A stretch of 64,000 bases of DNA from Gelidibacter salicanalis (GCF_016469035.1 NZ_JAEHJZ010000021.1:38478-102477); one strand, 5' to 3'; positions 35,784 to 45,776 are shown, numbered from the stretch's first letter. The notes: generated by a model not told the origin, from the letters alone. Numbers and translations are program-made.

Positions 35784-36542
35784 ATGAAGCATTTTGTTTA
35801 CATACTGATATCTTTGATTGGTACATTGGGTTTTGCTCAAAACGAAGCCCTATTTGACCAAGCCAACGATTTATATAATAAAGCCGATTTTGAACAAGCC
35901 ATTTCAAAATACGAAGCTATTATTGATACAGGAGAGCACTCGGCTGCAGTGTACTTTAACTTGGGCAATGCGCATTACAAACTCAATCATATTGCACCTA
36001 GCATCTATTATTACGAAAAGGCCCTAAAACTCTCTCCTAATGACAAGGACATTCAGAATAACATCGCGTTTGCGCGCAATATGACTATTGATGACATTGA
36101 AAAAACGCCTGAACTAGGATTCTCCAAGTTTGCGAAGAATATAACCAATTGGCTGACCTTCGATGGGTGGGCAAAACTGTCCGTGGCGCTGATGCTGCTC
36201 TTCGTGGTATTCTATCTGATGTTTTATTTCACGTACGGCTCTACAAAAAAACGCATGGCCTTTATAGGTGCGATGTCCTTTTTAATTCTGTCTTGTTGCG
36301 CTGTAGCTTTAGCTTTCAACAATTACAATCTTGTTAAGAATGACCGGCCTGCAATTGTTTTTGCCAAAGAAAGTCAAGTTAAGAGCGAACCAAATCTTAG
36401 AAGTTCTGAATCCTTTAAACTTCATGAAGGCACTAAAGTACAGATTCTGGATACGGTCAACAATTGGAAGAAAATCAAACTCTCTGACGGCAAAACGGGA
36501 TGGATTGCTCAGGAGGATATCAAATTATTAAATACCTATTAA
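35784..36542 (+). CDS. batE: BatE, TPR + SH3-like protein
   Basis: 252 aa. Signal peptide (MKHFVYILISLIGTLGFAQ), TPR region (residues about 20-100), two membrane segments (about 125-170), C-terminal bacterial SH3 domain (VKSEPNLRSSESFKLHEGTKV ... DGKTGWIAQEDIKLL). This order is that of BatE in Bacteroidota. Last gene of the cluster; starts one base after the batD stop. Confidence 0.9.
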   Translation: MKHFVYILISLIGTLGFAQNEALFDQANDLYNKADFEQAISKYEAIIDTGEHSAAVYFNLGNAHYKLNHIAPSIYYYEKALKLSPNDKDIQNNIAFARNMTIDDIEKTPELGFSKFAKNITNWLTFDGWAKLSVALMLLFVVFYLMFYFTYGSTKKRMAFIGAMSFLILSCCAVALAFNNYNLVKNDRPAIVFAKESQVKSEPNLRSSESFKLHEGTKVQILDTVNNWKKIKLSDGKTGWIAQEDIKLLNTY

Positions 36543-36742
36543 ATTTTCTTATTATTCTTTCTTATTGAGCTTTACGAGCTATTTTTCGCTAACGTGAGAA
36601 CTAATCGGTTATTTTAAAGTTCTAGTCCATAAATTTATTTTATGCTATTCATATTATATATAAATAAAAATCAATAAGAAAGTTTTTTCAACTTTGCACT
36701 GTAATTACAAGTTTAAATAAATACACCAAACTTTTAACTTAT

Positions 36743-38209
36743 ATGACGCAAGTTTCCATTTCCCATACGGTTTCAACTGATTCTTCGAAAACTTTGAACC
36801 CTTCAAAAACCCTTATTCCTCTCATGTGGTTTTTGTTTTTGGCCAATTGTGGATATCTGTTAATGTATGCTCCCAATCTTCCTATTTGGCAATTAGGAAA
36901 ATGGATAGAAATCAACGGTTTATCCATCATCATTTGGATGATTGTTTCCTTTTTCAGTGCTATCATACAGACCTACTCTTCAAACTATTTAAAAGGATTT
37001 AAACATCAAAACCGCTTTACGTATATAAGTTTTGGATTCACATTGTCTGTGATGGCATTTGTTATTGCAAACCACGTTTTTTTACTTTTGGGATTCTGGT
37101 TTTTGATGGGGATGACCATGTCTTTATTAATTGGCATTCACAGCGAATGGAAAGAAGCAAAACACGCCGCTTCATTTGCCCGAAAAAACTACATCGCCAG
37201 CACCTTTTTTCTAGCTTTAGGGGTTATTTTATTGGCCATTCAAAGTGGCGAATGGAATATCAACGGCATCCTATCGCAACTGAATGAACTATCAATAGGC
37301 ACCACAACAATTGCGGCCCTCTGCATCCTGATTGCAGCTTTGATACAATCGGCCATTTTTCCATTTCATACATGGCTGATGTCTGCCATGACCTCTCCCA
37401 CACCAGCGTCTGCGTTAATGCACGCAGGTTTTGTAAATGCGGCGGGAATTCTGCTGACTTTATTTTCGCCACTATGGTTTGAAACTCAATTGCTTTCACT
37501 CATTTTTGTCATCGGCTGTTTGACAGCTATCATTGCGCAATTCACGAAGTTATTGCAGGTTAATGTTAAGCAAAAACTGGCATGCTCCACAAGTGCCCAA
37601 ATGAGTTTTATGGTTATGCAATGCGGACTCGGATTTTTCAGTGCAGCCATCACACACCTTATTTTACACGGATTCTATAAAGCCTATTTATTTTTGTCTT
37701 CTGGCGAAGAAATTGAAAACTCTATTCCGAAACAACCAGATGCCATAGTATGGAAACCGCTACAAACACTCTTAATTGTTACCTCTAGCATCCTGGGCGG
37801 TATACTTTTCGCTTTTCTTACGGGCAAAGGAATGACCTTAGACACTGGAGTACTCCTCGTTTTCATTGTGGTCATTACCATTGGCCAAGTGGTTTACAAT
37901 ATCTTAAATCAAAGCAGTCTTTCTATTGCCAAACAACTTATAGTAGGACCTCTAGTCATTATTCTAGGGATTGCAGCTTATGCGTTCATGTTTAATGGCG
38001 TTACCACACTAATTTCTGATATGCCCATGATAAATACGGCTGTACCTTTAGAACCCATCCACCTCATTTTCGGATTGTTTTTTTTAATAGCCTTTTATGT
38101 GATGCTTTCTGGCATATACAGAAAAAATGCTTGGATCTACGTCAAGCTTCTAAACAATTCCCAACCCTACAGCAAAACGATTCTATCTTTTAAAGATAAG
38201 CAAAACTGA
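36743..38209 (+). CDS. dabB: DabB, proton-conducting membrane subunit of an inorganic carbon pump
   Basis: 488 aa, about 13-14 hydrophobic segments. Contains SPTPASALMHAGFVNAAGI, the conserved loop motif (LMHA) of NuoL/Mrp-type subunits. Next to dabA, this identifies DabB (MpsA in Staphylococcus aureus), which couples proton movement to CO2/bicarbonate uptake. The gap to dabA is 2 bp. Possible promoter box CAACTTTG at 36689-36696, one mismatch from TAnnTTTG. Confidence 0.9.
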   Translation: MTQVSISHTVSTDSSKTLNPSKTLIPLMWFLFLANCGYLLMYAPNLPIWQLGKWIEINGLSIIIWMIVSFFSAIIQTYSSNYLKGFKHQNRFTYISFGFTLSVMAFVIANHVFLLLGFWFLMGMTMSLLIGIHSEWKEAKHAASFARKNYIASTFFLALGVILLAIQSGEWNINGILSQLNELSIGTTTIAALCILIAALIQSAIFPFHTWLMSAMTSPTPASALMHAGFVNAAGILLTLFSPLWFETQLLSLIFVIGCLTAIIAQFTKLLQVNVKQKLACSTSAQMSFMVMQCGLGFFSAAITHLILHGFYKAYLFLSSGEEIENSIPKQPDAIVWKPLQTLLIVTSSILGGILFAFLTGKGMTLDTGVLLVFIVVITIGQVVYNILNQSSLSIAKQLIVGPLVIILGIAAYAFMFNGVTTLISDMPMINTAVPLEPIHLIFGLFFLIAFYVMLSGIYRKNAWIYVKLLNNSQPYSKTILSFKDKQN

Positions 38210-38211
38210 TT

Positions 38212-40590
38212 ATGAAAGATCTTCAAACAAGCATCCGTGAAGCCTCCAACACGTTCGGAACCACATGGCCTCTGTATTCCTTTGTGACCTCCAATCCGTT
38301 ATCAGGTCAGGAAAACTTTCCCTTTGAAAAGGCGGTTGAGGACGCTTCCAAATTATTGAATGCCAAAACTTACCCAAGTGCTGACATGTACCAACAAGCT
38401 CTTGAAAAGCAGGATATTGATATACAATTGCTCGAAAATATTCTGAAAGCTAATGGATTAACAGAAAGTTCGCGTGCATATCTCAATCAAATGCGCAGTT
38501 CAGAAGCGGCGGTCAATACGGCGCCTTATGAAGAATTAGATGTGATGATGGCCAAATGGTTGTCAGTATTTATGGACGAAGGTCTTGCGGAATGGCAAAT
38601 GCCGAACAAAGAAAAAGGCTTTTATAAGGCTTGGAAAGCTTTGGCATCTCATGACGGAACCATCAAAAAATCGGTAGCTAAACAATTACCGAACAACAGT
38701 TTGGAGGCACTAAAAAATGTGCTGGACGCAAACGTTATAACAGATTATAAGACCTTATTTCTTCAGCATATGGCTCCATTGTCTGGTTGGATGGGATATA
38801 TTAAACATCGTTTGGACACCAACTCCTTATGGCAACAACAGTATCCCATTAATTTTGGAGATTATCTCGCGGTGCGCTTGACCCTTGCTCAAGTGCTCTA
38901 CGGAAATGTTGAAATTGCTTCAACACCTCCCCTAGAAATTCCAGACCTGAAATTAAAACATTTGTGGCTAGAAGCTTGGGAACAAACATTCCAAAAGAAT
39001 TTATTCGCCACCCTAAAAACAAATAGCATCACCACGAAAAAAAATAAAGCGCAAGGGGCGGGCCTTGACGCACAAATGGTATTTTGTATCGATACGCGTT
39101 CAGAAGCCATAAGAAGACATATCGAAAACAAAGGTGCTTATGAAACGTTTGGATATGCAGGTTTCTTCGGAATTGCTATGGATTATCAACATTACGAAGC
39201 AAATATTACCACTAAATCTTGCCCTCCCATTGTTGGTTCTCCATATCTGATGACGGAACAGCCGAATACTAAAGAATCTTCCAAAAAAGACATATTCATT
39301 AATCAGAAACAATTTTCAAATTCGAAGGAATTTATCTTGAAACGTCTTAAAAATATGTTGCCTTCATCTTTCGGATTTGTGGAAGGCGCAGGATTTTTCT
39401 ATGGCATTTCCCTGCTATTCAAAACCATCGCACCACAATCATTTTATAGATTAGGAACACGTAATAAGATAGACCATGAAGGGTTTTGTGAGCCTAAAAT
39501 AACCTATAACCATTCCGATTCAAATGCAGGAAAAGACATCAGTCTCGATGAAAAAGTGGCCATTGTAAAAGGCGGTTTCGACTTGATTGGCTGGCGAAAT
39601 TTTGCGCCGTTGGTCCTCTTTGTCGGCCACGGAAGCCATACCACTAACAATCCTTTTGCATCCAGTCTCGATTGTGGTGCTTGTGCTGCAAGTCCAGGAC
39701 GCCACAATGCACGCTTACTTGCACAACTGGCCAACACACCAGAAGTCCGAGATGTTTTGAAAACAAAACATGACATTATCATTCCTGTAAATACGGTATT
39801 TATTGGAGGCGAGCACAACACAACCACAGATACGATTGTGCTGTTTGACAATAATGTTCCAGTATCTCACGAAAAAGCACTTCATGCCCTAAAAGTGAAT
39901 TTGAAAAAAGCCCAACAAACAGCTACTGAAGAACGTCTCTTACAAACTATCAACAGCGTAAAATTAGCTCATAAAAAAGCAACCGACTGGGATGATACGC
40001 GCCCAGAATGGGGACTGGCAAAAAATGCTGGCTTTATTGTTGGCTCAAGAAGTTTGACATATCATAGTAATTTAAATGGCCGTTGCTTTTTACATTCTTA
40101 TGATTATAAGTTGGATTCTGAAGGTGCTGCGCTTGAAGGCATAATGTGCGGTCCAATGGTTGTGACCCAATGGATTAACAACCATTATTATTTCACAACT
40201 GTTGATACTGATAAGTTTGGTGGAGGCTCCAAGATAACACATAATATTACAGGAAAGTTTGGCGTCGTACAAGGTAATGGTGGCGACCTAAAAATGGGAC
40301 TGCCGCTGCAATCCTTAAAAGCGACCGATACTGAAATGTACCACCAACCGTTGCGACTTACGGTTGTTATTCAAGCACCTTTGAGAACTGTGGAAGCCAT
40401 CTTAAAAAAGCACGCACATCTTAAGAGTTTGTTAGATAACGGCTGGATTTATATGACCATCATAAACCCTGATGCTGATAACCAATTGTTAAATTACAAA
40501 AAAGATTTTAATTGGCATCCAGAAGAAAAAGCGCCTTTGCAGCAGATAAAAATGTTTAAAACGCCTGCTGATTTAGAAGTGACTGTTTAA
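38212..40590 (+). CDS. dabA: DabA, zinc-dependent inorganic carbon transporter subunit (UPF0753/DUF2309)
   Basis: 792 aa. The ligand set expected from Halothiobacillus DabA is visible: Cys292 and Asp294 in MVFCIDTRSE, His473 in FVGHGSH and Cys488 in SSLDCGACAAS; His and Cys are 15 residues apart as in the known protein. DabA resembles a beta-carbonic anhydrase site that hydrates CO2 vectorially and is held on the membrane by DabB. The pair forms an operon. The IS630 relic begins 31 bp after the stop. Confidence 0.95.
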   Translation: MKDLQTSIREASNTFGTTWPLYSFVTSNPLSGQENFPFEKAVEDASKLLNAKTYPSADMYQQALEKQDIDIQLLENILKANGLTESSRAYLNQMRSSEAAVNTAPYEELDVMMAKWLSVFMDEGLAEWQMPNKEKGFYKAWKALASHDGTIKKSVAKQLPNNSLEALKNVLDANVITDYKTLFLQHMAPLSGWMGYIKHRLDTNSLWQQQYPINFGDYLAVRLTLAQVLYGNVEIASTPPLEIPDLKLKHLWLEAWEQTFQKNLFATLKTNSITTKKNKAQGAGLDAQMVFCIDTRSEAIRRHIENKGAYETFGYAGFFGIAMDYQHYEANITTKSCPPIVGSPYLMTEQPNTKESSKKDIFINQKQFSNSKEFILKRLKNMLPSSFGFVEGAGFFYGISLLFKTIAPQSFYRLGTRNKIDHEGFCEPKITYNHSDSNAGKDISLDEKVAIVKGGFDLIGWRNFAPLVLFVGHGSHTTNNPFASSLDCGACAASPGRHNARLLAQLANTPEVRDVLKTKHDIIIPVNTVFIGGEHNTTTDTIVLFDNNVPVSHEKALHALKVNLKKAQQTATEERLLQTINSVKLAHKKATDWDDTRPEWGLAKNAGFIVGSRSLTYHSNLNGRCFLHSYDYKLDSEGAALEGIMCGPMVVTQWINNHYYFTTVDTDKFGGGSKITHNITGKFGVVQGNGGDLKMGLPLQSLKATDTEMYHQPLRLTVVIQAPLRTVEAILKKHAHLKSLLDNGWIYMTIINPDADNQLLNYKKDFNWHPEEKAPLQQIKMFKTPADLEVTV

Positions 40591-40620
40591 TAATTATATT
40601 GTTAAAGCTAAAAAACAATA

Positions 40621-41735
40621 CCAATTTAAATTTCAAATGTCGTTATCAATGCATCTAAATAGTGATGGTTTCCCGTAATTGATTTGATTGTTTCAGCCTT
40701 CATCTCACAGACCATCTCGTGCAGCCATTGTCTTAGGCTTTCCTTGGTTTTGAAGCGCTGGTTCTTGAAACGGTTTTTAATGTATTGCCATACCTGTTCG
40801 CACGGATTTAGTTCTGGGCTATATGGCGGAATTCTAAGCAGGTGTATGTTATCCGGCACCGCTATGTTTTTTTTGTGGAATGGAAACCTGCATTCAATGA
40901 CCACTATTTTATATTCCTTTGGCCGGTACAGGGAAAATTCCTTTAGGTAGGCCTCGAATATCTCGGTACTCACACCATTGATCTCCCAACCAAACTATCC
41001 AATTAATGGGTGAATAGCTTCCATAGATATACGTGGTCCTGAAAATATGCTGGTACGTGACTATTGGTTTTACACCAGAGGCCGTGGGGTATTTTCCCAA
41101 ATGGTTCATCATCCCAAACCTAGCCTCATCCTGAAAATACAGGTTTACAACCTCATACTTATCTTTATTAGATTAAATCTAATGTCATCCAGCGTGTCAG
41201 GGAGTTTTTAAAAAAGCTTTTTCAGCTTGTGCATCTTTTTTATAATGCGATTTACGGGGCTCTTGAGCTTTGTCCTTAAATGCTGTATCAGGTAATGGCG
41301 CAGTAAATGGTATTTGACCTCTACACCGTATTGTCGGGAAACCCACGCCTGGGCATCCCAATAACCTAAAAAGGGGTCTGTACCTGAGTTTGCCCGTTTT
41401 TGAAATCCATCATGGATCTCTTAGGTTATGATCCTTGACTTAAGGTTTTTTGGTGCATCCGTCAATAGGCCCTCGATGCCATGGACGATGTGCTTCCCGG
41501 CCCAGCGCTCGTGGGTCTTTGGACTGATATCCAGATACTCTACCAGTTGCTTTCTGGTTTTAAAACGTTTGCTTTGGATCGATTCCAACCAGATTACCCG
41601 TTTCTCAAACCTGTGACTTGACTGTTTATTTACGAAGTGACTTTAATTCTAAAGCACTTTCTTTTATCGTAAATTCGCGTGGTTTTGCCATCCTTAAATA
41701 TACACAAATATAACGACATTATATGTTTAAATTGG
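40621..41735. mobile_element. IS630-type insertion sequence relic
   Basis: Ends are imperfect inverted repeats: CCAATTTAAATTTCAAATGT (40621-40640, continuing CGTTAT) and its partner ATAACGACATTATATGTTTA (41710-41729, continuing AATTGG), about 20 of 26 positions pairing. TA dinucleotides flank both ends (40619-40620, 41736-41737), the target duplication of IS630/Tc1-mariner elements. The 1115-bp body holds a broken transposase. It sits exactly between the dabA and lysR 3' ends. Confidence 0.88.
40626..41691 (-). pseudogene. IS630-family transposase, disrupted
   Basis: Read on the minus strand from ATG at 41691 (MAKPREFTIKESALELK). Several frames are needed: a stop after about 21 codons, then the frame with LESIQSKRFKTRKQLVEYLDI and KTHERWAGKHIVHGIEGLL (HTH region), further breaks, and intact C-terminal DDE parts PPYSPELNPCEQVWQYIK and KAETIKSITGN. 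It is not expected to make an active transposase, so mobility would need a functional copy elsewhere. Confidence 0.9.
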
Positions 41736-41743
41736 TATAAGAC

Positions 41744-42673
41744 CTAAAGTTCATAATCTTCATGCCATTGAAAATTTTGTGAAATTAGGTCTTCTTTTTG
41801 GGTTTTTAAATAGTCCAAATATGCTTTTGCAGCAGGTGTGAATTTTTTTCCTTTCAGCCAAATTAAGTTCCAGAAGGTTGTCACTGGAAGTCCGTTTATC
41901 GGAATAATTTTCAGCTCGTTGTTCAACAATTCGCTTTTTATACCTATCAATGGCATCACAGAGAATCCCAAACCCGCAATAACCGCTTGTTTAACCGCTT
42001 CATTAGAGGTCAATTGCATTTTTTTGGTTACATCAATATGGTGTTTACTCAAGAAATTTTCCATGGAACGTCTTGTGGCAGAGCCTTTCTCACGATAGAT
42101 GAGTGGCAAATTTGCCATATCAATGCTGCCATCTTTCAGGAATCGTTCTGCCCGTTTTACATTGCCTACCAAATACAGTTTATTTAACATCAGCGGAATA
42201 TTTTCTACCTGCAAATTATCAGGCATTACAGAGACAAGTGCAAAATCGACCTCGTTCTGTTCAATACTCTTCAGGACTTTAAACCGGTTGGTGACGTCCA
42301 TTTTTAGGTCGATTCCTTCATGCTGCTGCAAAAATCCTGAAAGAAAATAAGGCATGACATATTTTCCGGTGGAAACGATAGCGATATTCAATTGTCCTGC
42401 CAAAAAACCTTTATACACCATAGTTTTATGTTTCATGGCGTCCACTTCGGTTATGATTCGTCGGCTTGCATCTGCAATCTCTTCACCAAAAGGCGTGACG
42501 TAAAGTTGGCGGCCAATTATTTCTGTTAAGGGAATTTCAAATTGATTCTGCAGATTTTTCAGTTGAATAGAAACAGCAGGTTGGCTTAAAAAAAGCAACT
42601 CTGCGGCTTTTGTGATACTTTTTGTTTCGACTATTTTCAGAAAAATCTGTAATTGATTCAAAGTATAATTCAT
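41744..42673 (-). CDS. LysR-family transcriptional regulator (CbbR-like type)
   Basis: 309 aa. N-terminal winged HTH with TKAAELLFLSQPAVSIQLKNL (residues about 18-38) and C-terminal substrate-binding domain. Tail-to-tail with dabA across the IS, and divergent from the small gene at 42761. LysR regulators with CO2-responsive roles often accompany dab genes; that it controls dab here is inference. ATG at 42673. Confidence 0.87.
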   Translation of the reverse strand: MNYTLNQLQIFLKIVETKSITKAAELLFLSQPAVSIQLKNLQNQFEIPLTEIIGRQLYVTPFGEEIADASRRIITEVDAMKHKTMVYKGFLAGQLNIAIVSTGKYVMPYFLSGFLQQHEGIDLKMDVTNRFKVLKSIEQNEVDFALVSVMPDNLQVENIPLMLNKLYLVGNVKRAERFLKDGSIDMANLPLIYREKGSATRRSMENFLSKHHIDVTKKMQLTSNEAVKQAVIAGLGFSVMPLIGIKSELLNNELKIIPINGLPVTTFWNLIWLKGKKFTPAAKAYLDYLKTQKEDLISQNFQWHEDYEL

Positions 42674-42714
42674 AAAATATATTTATAGATAGTATAGTAA
42701 ATATAAATAAAAAC

Positions 42715-42729
42715 TTATGATTAAAATAA
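42715..42729. promoter_or_regulatory. T-N11-A motif in divergent lysR spacer
   Basis: TTATGATTAAAATAA, outer TTAT/ATAA with an inner T-N11-A, the general LysR-regulator binding form, in the 87-bp gap between lysR and the small gene. AT-rich spacers produce such motifs by chance, so weak. Confidence 0.3.
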
Positions 42730-42760
42730 ACGAAATTTGGTCAAACCAAAAAATCGCGAT

Positions 42761-43075
42761 ATGGAAGACACCACAGCCAAAAAAACCACCAATTCCTTTA
42801 CTAAAAAAAAATCGTTTAAATTAATTGAGGGGAAATTTGAACCTGCGGAAGCAGCTGATGTTTTGTTTTCCATTTTGCATGATAAAATTAGATTCCACAA
42901 CGTTCAGAGATTAAGTATTAAGGAGCGTTTTAATGGCGATACAAGTTACTCTGAAGGACGACTCAAAGACCTCAAAAAATCCAAGAAAAAGATTGCAAAA
43001 CTTATAGTGGAAGCACGTGATAATGGCTATAATGTTGAAATTAATAGCATCATCGAAATGATTCTGACAAAATAA
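42761..43075 (+). CDS. Conserved small basic protein beside the dab regulator
   Basis: 104 aa from ATG at 42761 (an 8-codon TTG-started extension exists). Lysine-rich; begins METTAKK-like (MEDTTAKKTTNSF), middle KLIEGKFEPAEAADVLFSIL and NVQRLSIKERFNGD, end SIIEMILTK. No membrane segment or known domain recognised. Two-helix, charged, likely soluble. Its divergent position from lysR suggests regulation by that LysR, and a link to the carbon locus. Function unknown. Confidence 0.75.
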   Translation: MEDTTAKKTTNSFTKKKSFKLIEGKFEPAEAADVLFSILHDKIRFHNVQRLSIKERFNGDTSYSEGRLKDLKKSKKKIAKLIVEARDNGYNVEINSIIEMILTK

Positions 43076-43181
43076 ATCGGCTTTTTTCAAAAAACGACAC
43101 GAGATGGGCACATCAATTCCTTTAACGTTCTGATATAACTTAAAATTAATGGTAAATAATTCCTTATTATCTCCTTTTTAA

Positions 43182-44314
43182 AGATTCGTTAAGATTGAAA
43201 GCTTCAGTGGCATTCTCCTTCTGGTTGCCACTATTCTGGCATTGATTTGGGCAAATTCGTCATGGGGTGATAGTTATCAAACACTTTGGCACTATAAAAT
43301 TGATTTTACTTCAGATAGTTTTGAGCTTAATAAACCACTGATTTTATGGATTAATGACCATTTTCTTTTTTTTGATTGGTCTTGAAATTAAAGGAGAATT
43401 CAAAATTGGAGAACTTAATAGCATAAAGAAGCTAGCGTTTCCGATGTACGGCGCATTGGGAGGAATGTTAGTGCCTGTATTGCTCTCTTTCATTTCAAAT
43501 AATAATCCAATCATCTTTCAAGGTTGGGGCGTCCCAATGGCAACGGATATTGCGTTTGCCTTGTCCGTTTTGAAAGTTTTGGGCAATCGCGTGCCTTTGA
43601 GTTTAAAAGTATTTTTGACTACTTTTGCTATTGTATATAACATTGGCACTGTGATGGTTATCGCTATTTTTTATAGTAACAACATTCAAATCCCATTGCT
43701 GGCAATTGCTTGTGGGATGTTGGTAGTTTTATATTTTTTGTCGTACAAAGGATTCTATTCTAAATTCTTGATGCTCACTTTCGGAATTGTCATCTGGACA
43801 CTATTTCTTAAATCTGACATCCATCCTACTTTGACAGGAATTTTCTTGGCTTTTTCTGTACTAATCCATCAAAAAATATCGTCTTTTTTATTTGTAGATT
43901 AACCTGAAAATATCACAAAAAATATTAAATCTACGTCAATACTACAGCAGCCTGTGTTGTCTAAAGAACAAATCGAGCATATTATACACTTGAAGCTTGA
44001 ACCCATAAATAGCAGTCGCCATTACAGCATTTAGAACACAAATTACACGATTGGGTCGCCTATTTTATCATTCCTGTTTTTGCACTTGCAAATGCTGGCG
44101 TCATGCTAAATAGCACCACGATTTGAGCAAACCGTTCATTGTCAACTTATTGCTATGCTTGGCATTGGGGAATAGTGTTGGGATTACTAGTATTGTGCTG
44201 ACTGCTAAAAAACTAAAATGGGTACAGGTGCCAGATGACATCAATAACCAATACTTTATTGGCGTGTCATTTTTGTCCGGAATCTGTTTTACCATGCCAT
44301 TATTGGTTTTTTAA
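43182..44314 (+). pseudogene. nhaA: Decayed Na+/H+ antiporter NhaA
   Basis: Three segments of an NhaA protein in different frames: N-terminal FSGILLLVATILALIWANSS; central frame 43354-43902 (FFFLIGLEIKGE, GVPMATDIAFALSVLKVLGN); C-terminal [20 protein letters not shown] at about 44020-44124; and a last piece 44123-44314 ending SFLSGICFTMPLLVF. A frameshift lies at about 43351, a stop at 43900-43902, another frame break near 44124. The aspartate pair (D163/D164 in E. coli) reads Tyr-Asn (AIVYNIG), while the D133 position is kept (ATDI). No start codon is in frame. Inactive as an antiporter. Confidence 0.9.
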
Positions 44315-44524
44315 TCCACAGAAGAAAAATATCTGATTTGAATATTTTAATTTCATTTTTCATTATGTCTTGTGTTTTTTGCGTTGCGAAAATCAATAAT
44401 TTAGATATCATCTTTCCCTTTCAAATTATGTAAGTAGTTATAATAGTTATGATTTAATTCTGAAAGCCTTTATTTTTACTACATTTAAGGACTTCAAAAT
44501 CAATTTAGGATAAATTAATGCATA

Positions 44525-45151
44525 ATGGATTTAGATACTGTATTTGCAAACAATGAGTTATGGATTAAGAATAAAATGTCTGATAACCCAAACTACTTTG
44601 AAAATTTAGGATTGGGACAAAACCCAGAATTATTATTCATAGGATGCTCCGACAGTCGGGTTACGGCAGAAGAATTGATGGGGCTTGGTCCTGGAGATGT
44701 TTTTGTGCATCGGAATATTGCCAATATGGTTATCAGCATCGACTTGAATGTAATGTCTGTGGTCAATTATGCCGTTGACCATTTAAAGGTCAAAAACATC
44801 GTGGTATGCGGACATTATGCTTGTGGCGGCGTCAAAGCAGCCATGCAATCGGCTGATTTAGGAATTCTGAATCCGTGGTTGCGTAACATTCGCGACGTGT
44901 ATCGTATGCATCGTAAAAAACTGAATGCCATTGAGGACGAAGAAAAACGCTATGATAGATTAGTGGAATTGAACGTGCAAGAACAATGCTTCAATTTGAT
45001 AAAAACGGCGGCCGTTCAAAAGGCAAATCGTGACAGAGGTCTAAAAGTTCATGGTTGGGTGTTTGATGTTCATACGGGGAAACTCATCGATTTAAAAATA
45101 GATTTCAATAAGTATCTCAATGATATTATGGAAATCTATCATTTAGACTAA
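44525..45151 (+). CDS. Beta-class carbonic anhydrase
   Basis: 208 aa cytosolic zinc enzyme interconverting CO2 and bicarbonate. Zinc ligands: Cys41 (GCSDSRV), His97 and Cys100 (CGHYACGGV); Asp43 and Arg45 form the active-site pair. Positioned downstream of the decayed nhaA and near dabBA. A TACATTTA box lies in the upstream spacer. Paired with DabAB it would supply bicarbonate for carboxylation, or manage internal CO2/HCO3- balance. Confidence 0.96.
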   Translation: MDLDTVFANNELWIKNKMSDNPNYFENLGLGQNPELLFIGCSDSRVTAEELMGLGPGDVFVHRNIANMVISIDLNVMSVVNYAVDHLKVKNIVVCGHYACGGVKAAMQSADLGILNPWLRNIRDVYRMHRKKLNAIEDEEKRYDRLVELNVQEQCFNLIKTAAVQKANRDRGLKVHGWVFDVHTGKLIDLKIDFNKYLNDIMEIYHLD

Positions 45152-45213
45152 TATCAAGAGTCAACCTCAGCCCTTCGGATCCCAATTTAAAAACAATTCA
45201 AATCAGATTGTTA

Positions 45214-45759
45214 TTAATCTGCTTGCGTTCCGGTTTCTATAATTTCTTCCTCTTGTGAAGCGTCTTCAAATTCTTTTTTCTTTTCTAATATGGCAGGGAA
45301 AATTGCAGGCACCAATGATTTAACAGGGGCGTAGAGCATGGAATCTTCAATACTGTTCTCGTCAGTGAGCGGAATGGCCCTATTCATACTGTCAAAAACA
45401 TTAAGGACCACACTCAAGATGACTGCCATTTTTAAGGCTCCAAAAACTGCCCCAAGAAGTTTATTGACAATTCCTAAAGCGGCAAAGTCGGCAAGTTTGG
45501 TCAATGCTTGTCCAGCAAGCGCAATGACCAATACGATAACGAGAAAGGTCGCGGCAAAAGCTACAATATTGACGGTTTTTTCATCCCACTGAGAATTTTC
45601 GTCAATAAACGTCGCAGCATAATTACTAAAATGGATGGCACCGTATACCCCGGCAACCAAAGCTACTAGAGACGCAATTTCCACAAAAAAACCTTTCATC
45701 AGTCCGCGCACCAAACCAAAAAGGATCAGGACGGTCAAAACGATATCCAAAACACTCAT
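45214..45759 (-). CDS. CvpA family membrane protein
   Basis: 181 aa, with four hydrophobic segments (about residues 5-25, 30-50, 65-85, 100-122), matching the CvpA/colicin V production family, and an acidic soluble tail (KKKEFEDASQEEEIIETG). Inner membrane. A -7 box TATATTTG on the minus strand at 45777-45784 precedes it. Confidence 0.88.
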   Translation of the reverse strand: MSVLDIVLTVLILFGLVRGLMKGFFVEIASLVALVAGVYGAIHFSNYAATFIDENSQWDEKTVNIVAFAATFLVIVLVIALAGQALTKLADFAALGIVNKLLGAVFGALKMAVILSVVLNVFDSMNRAIPLTDENSIEDSMLYAPVKSLVPAIFPAILEKKKEFEDASQEEEIIETGTQAD

Positions 45760-45776
45760 ATCTTACAGAATTTCGT

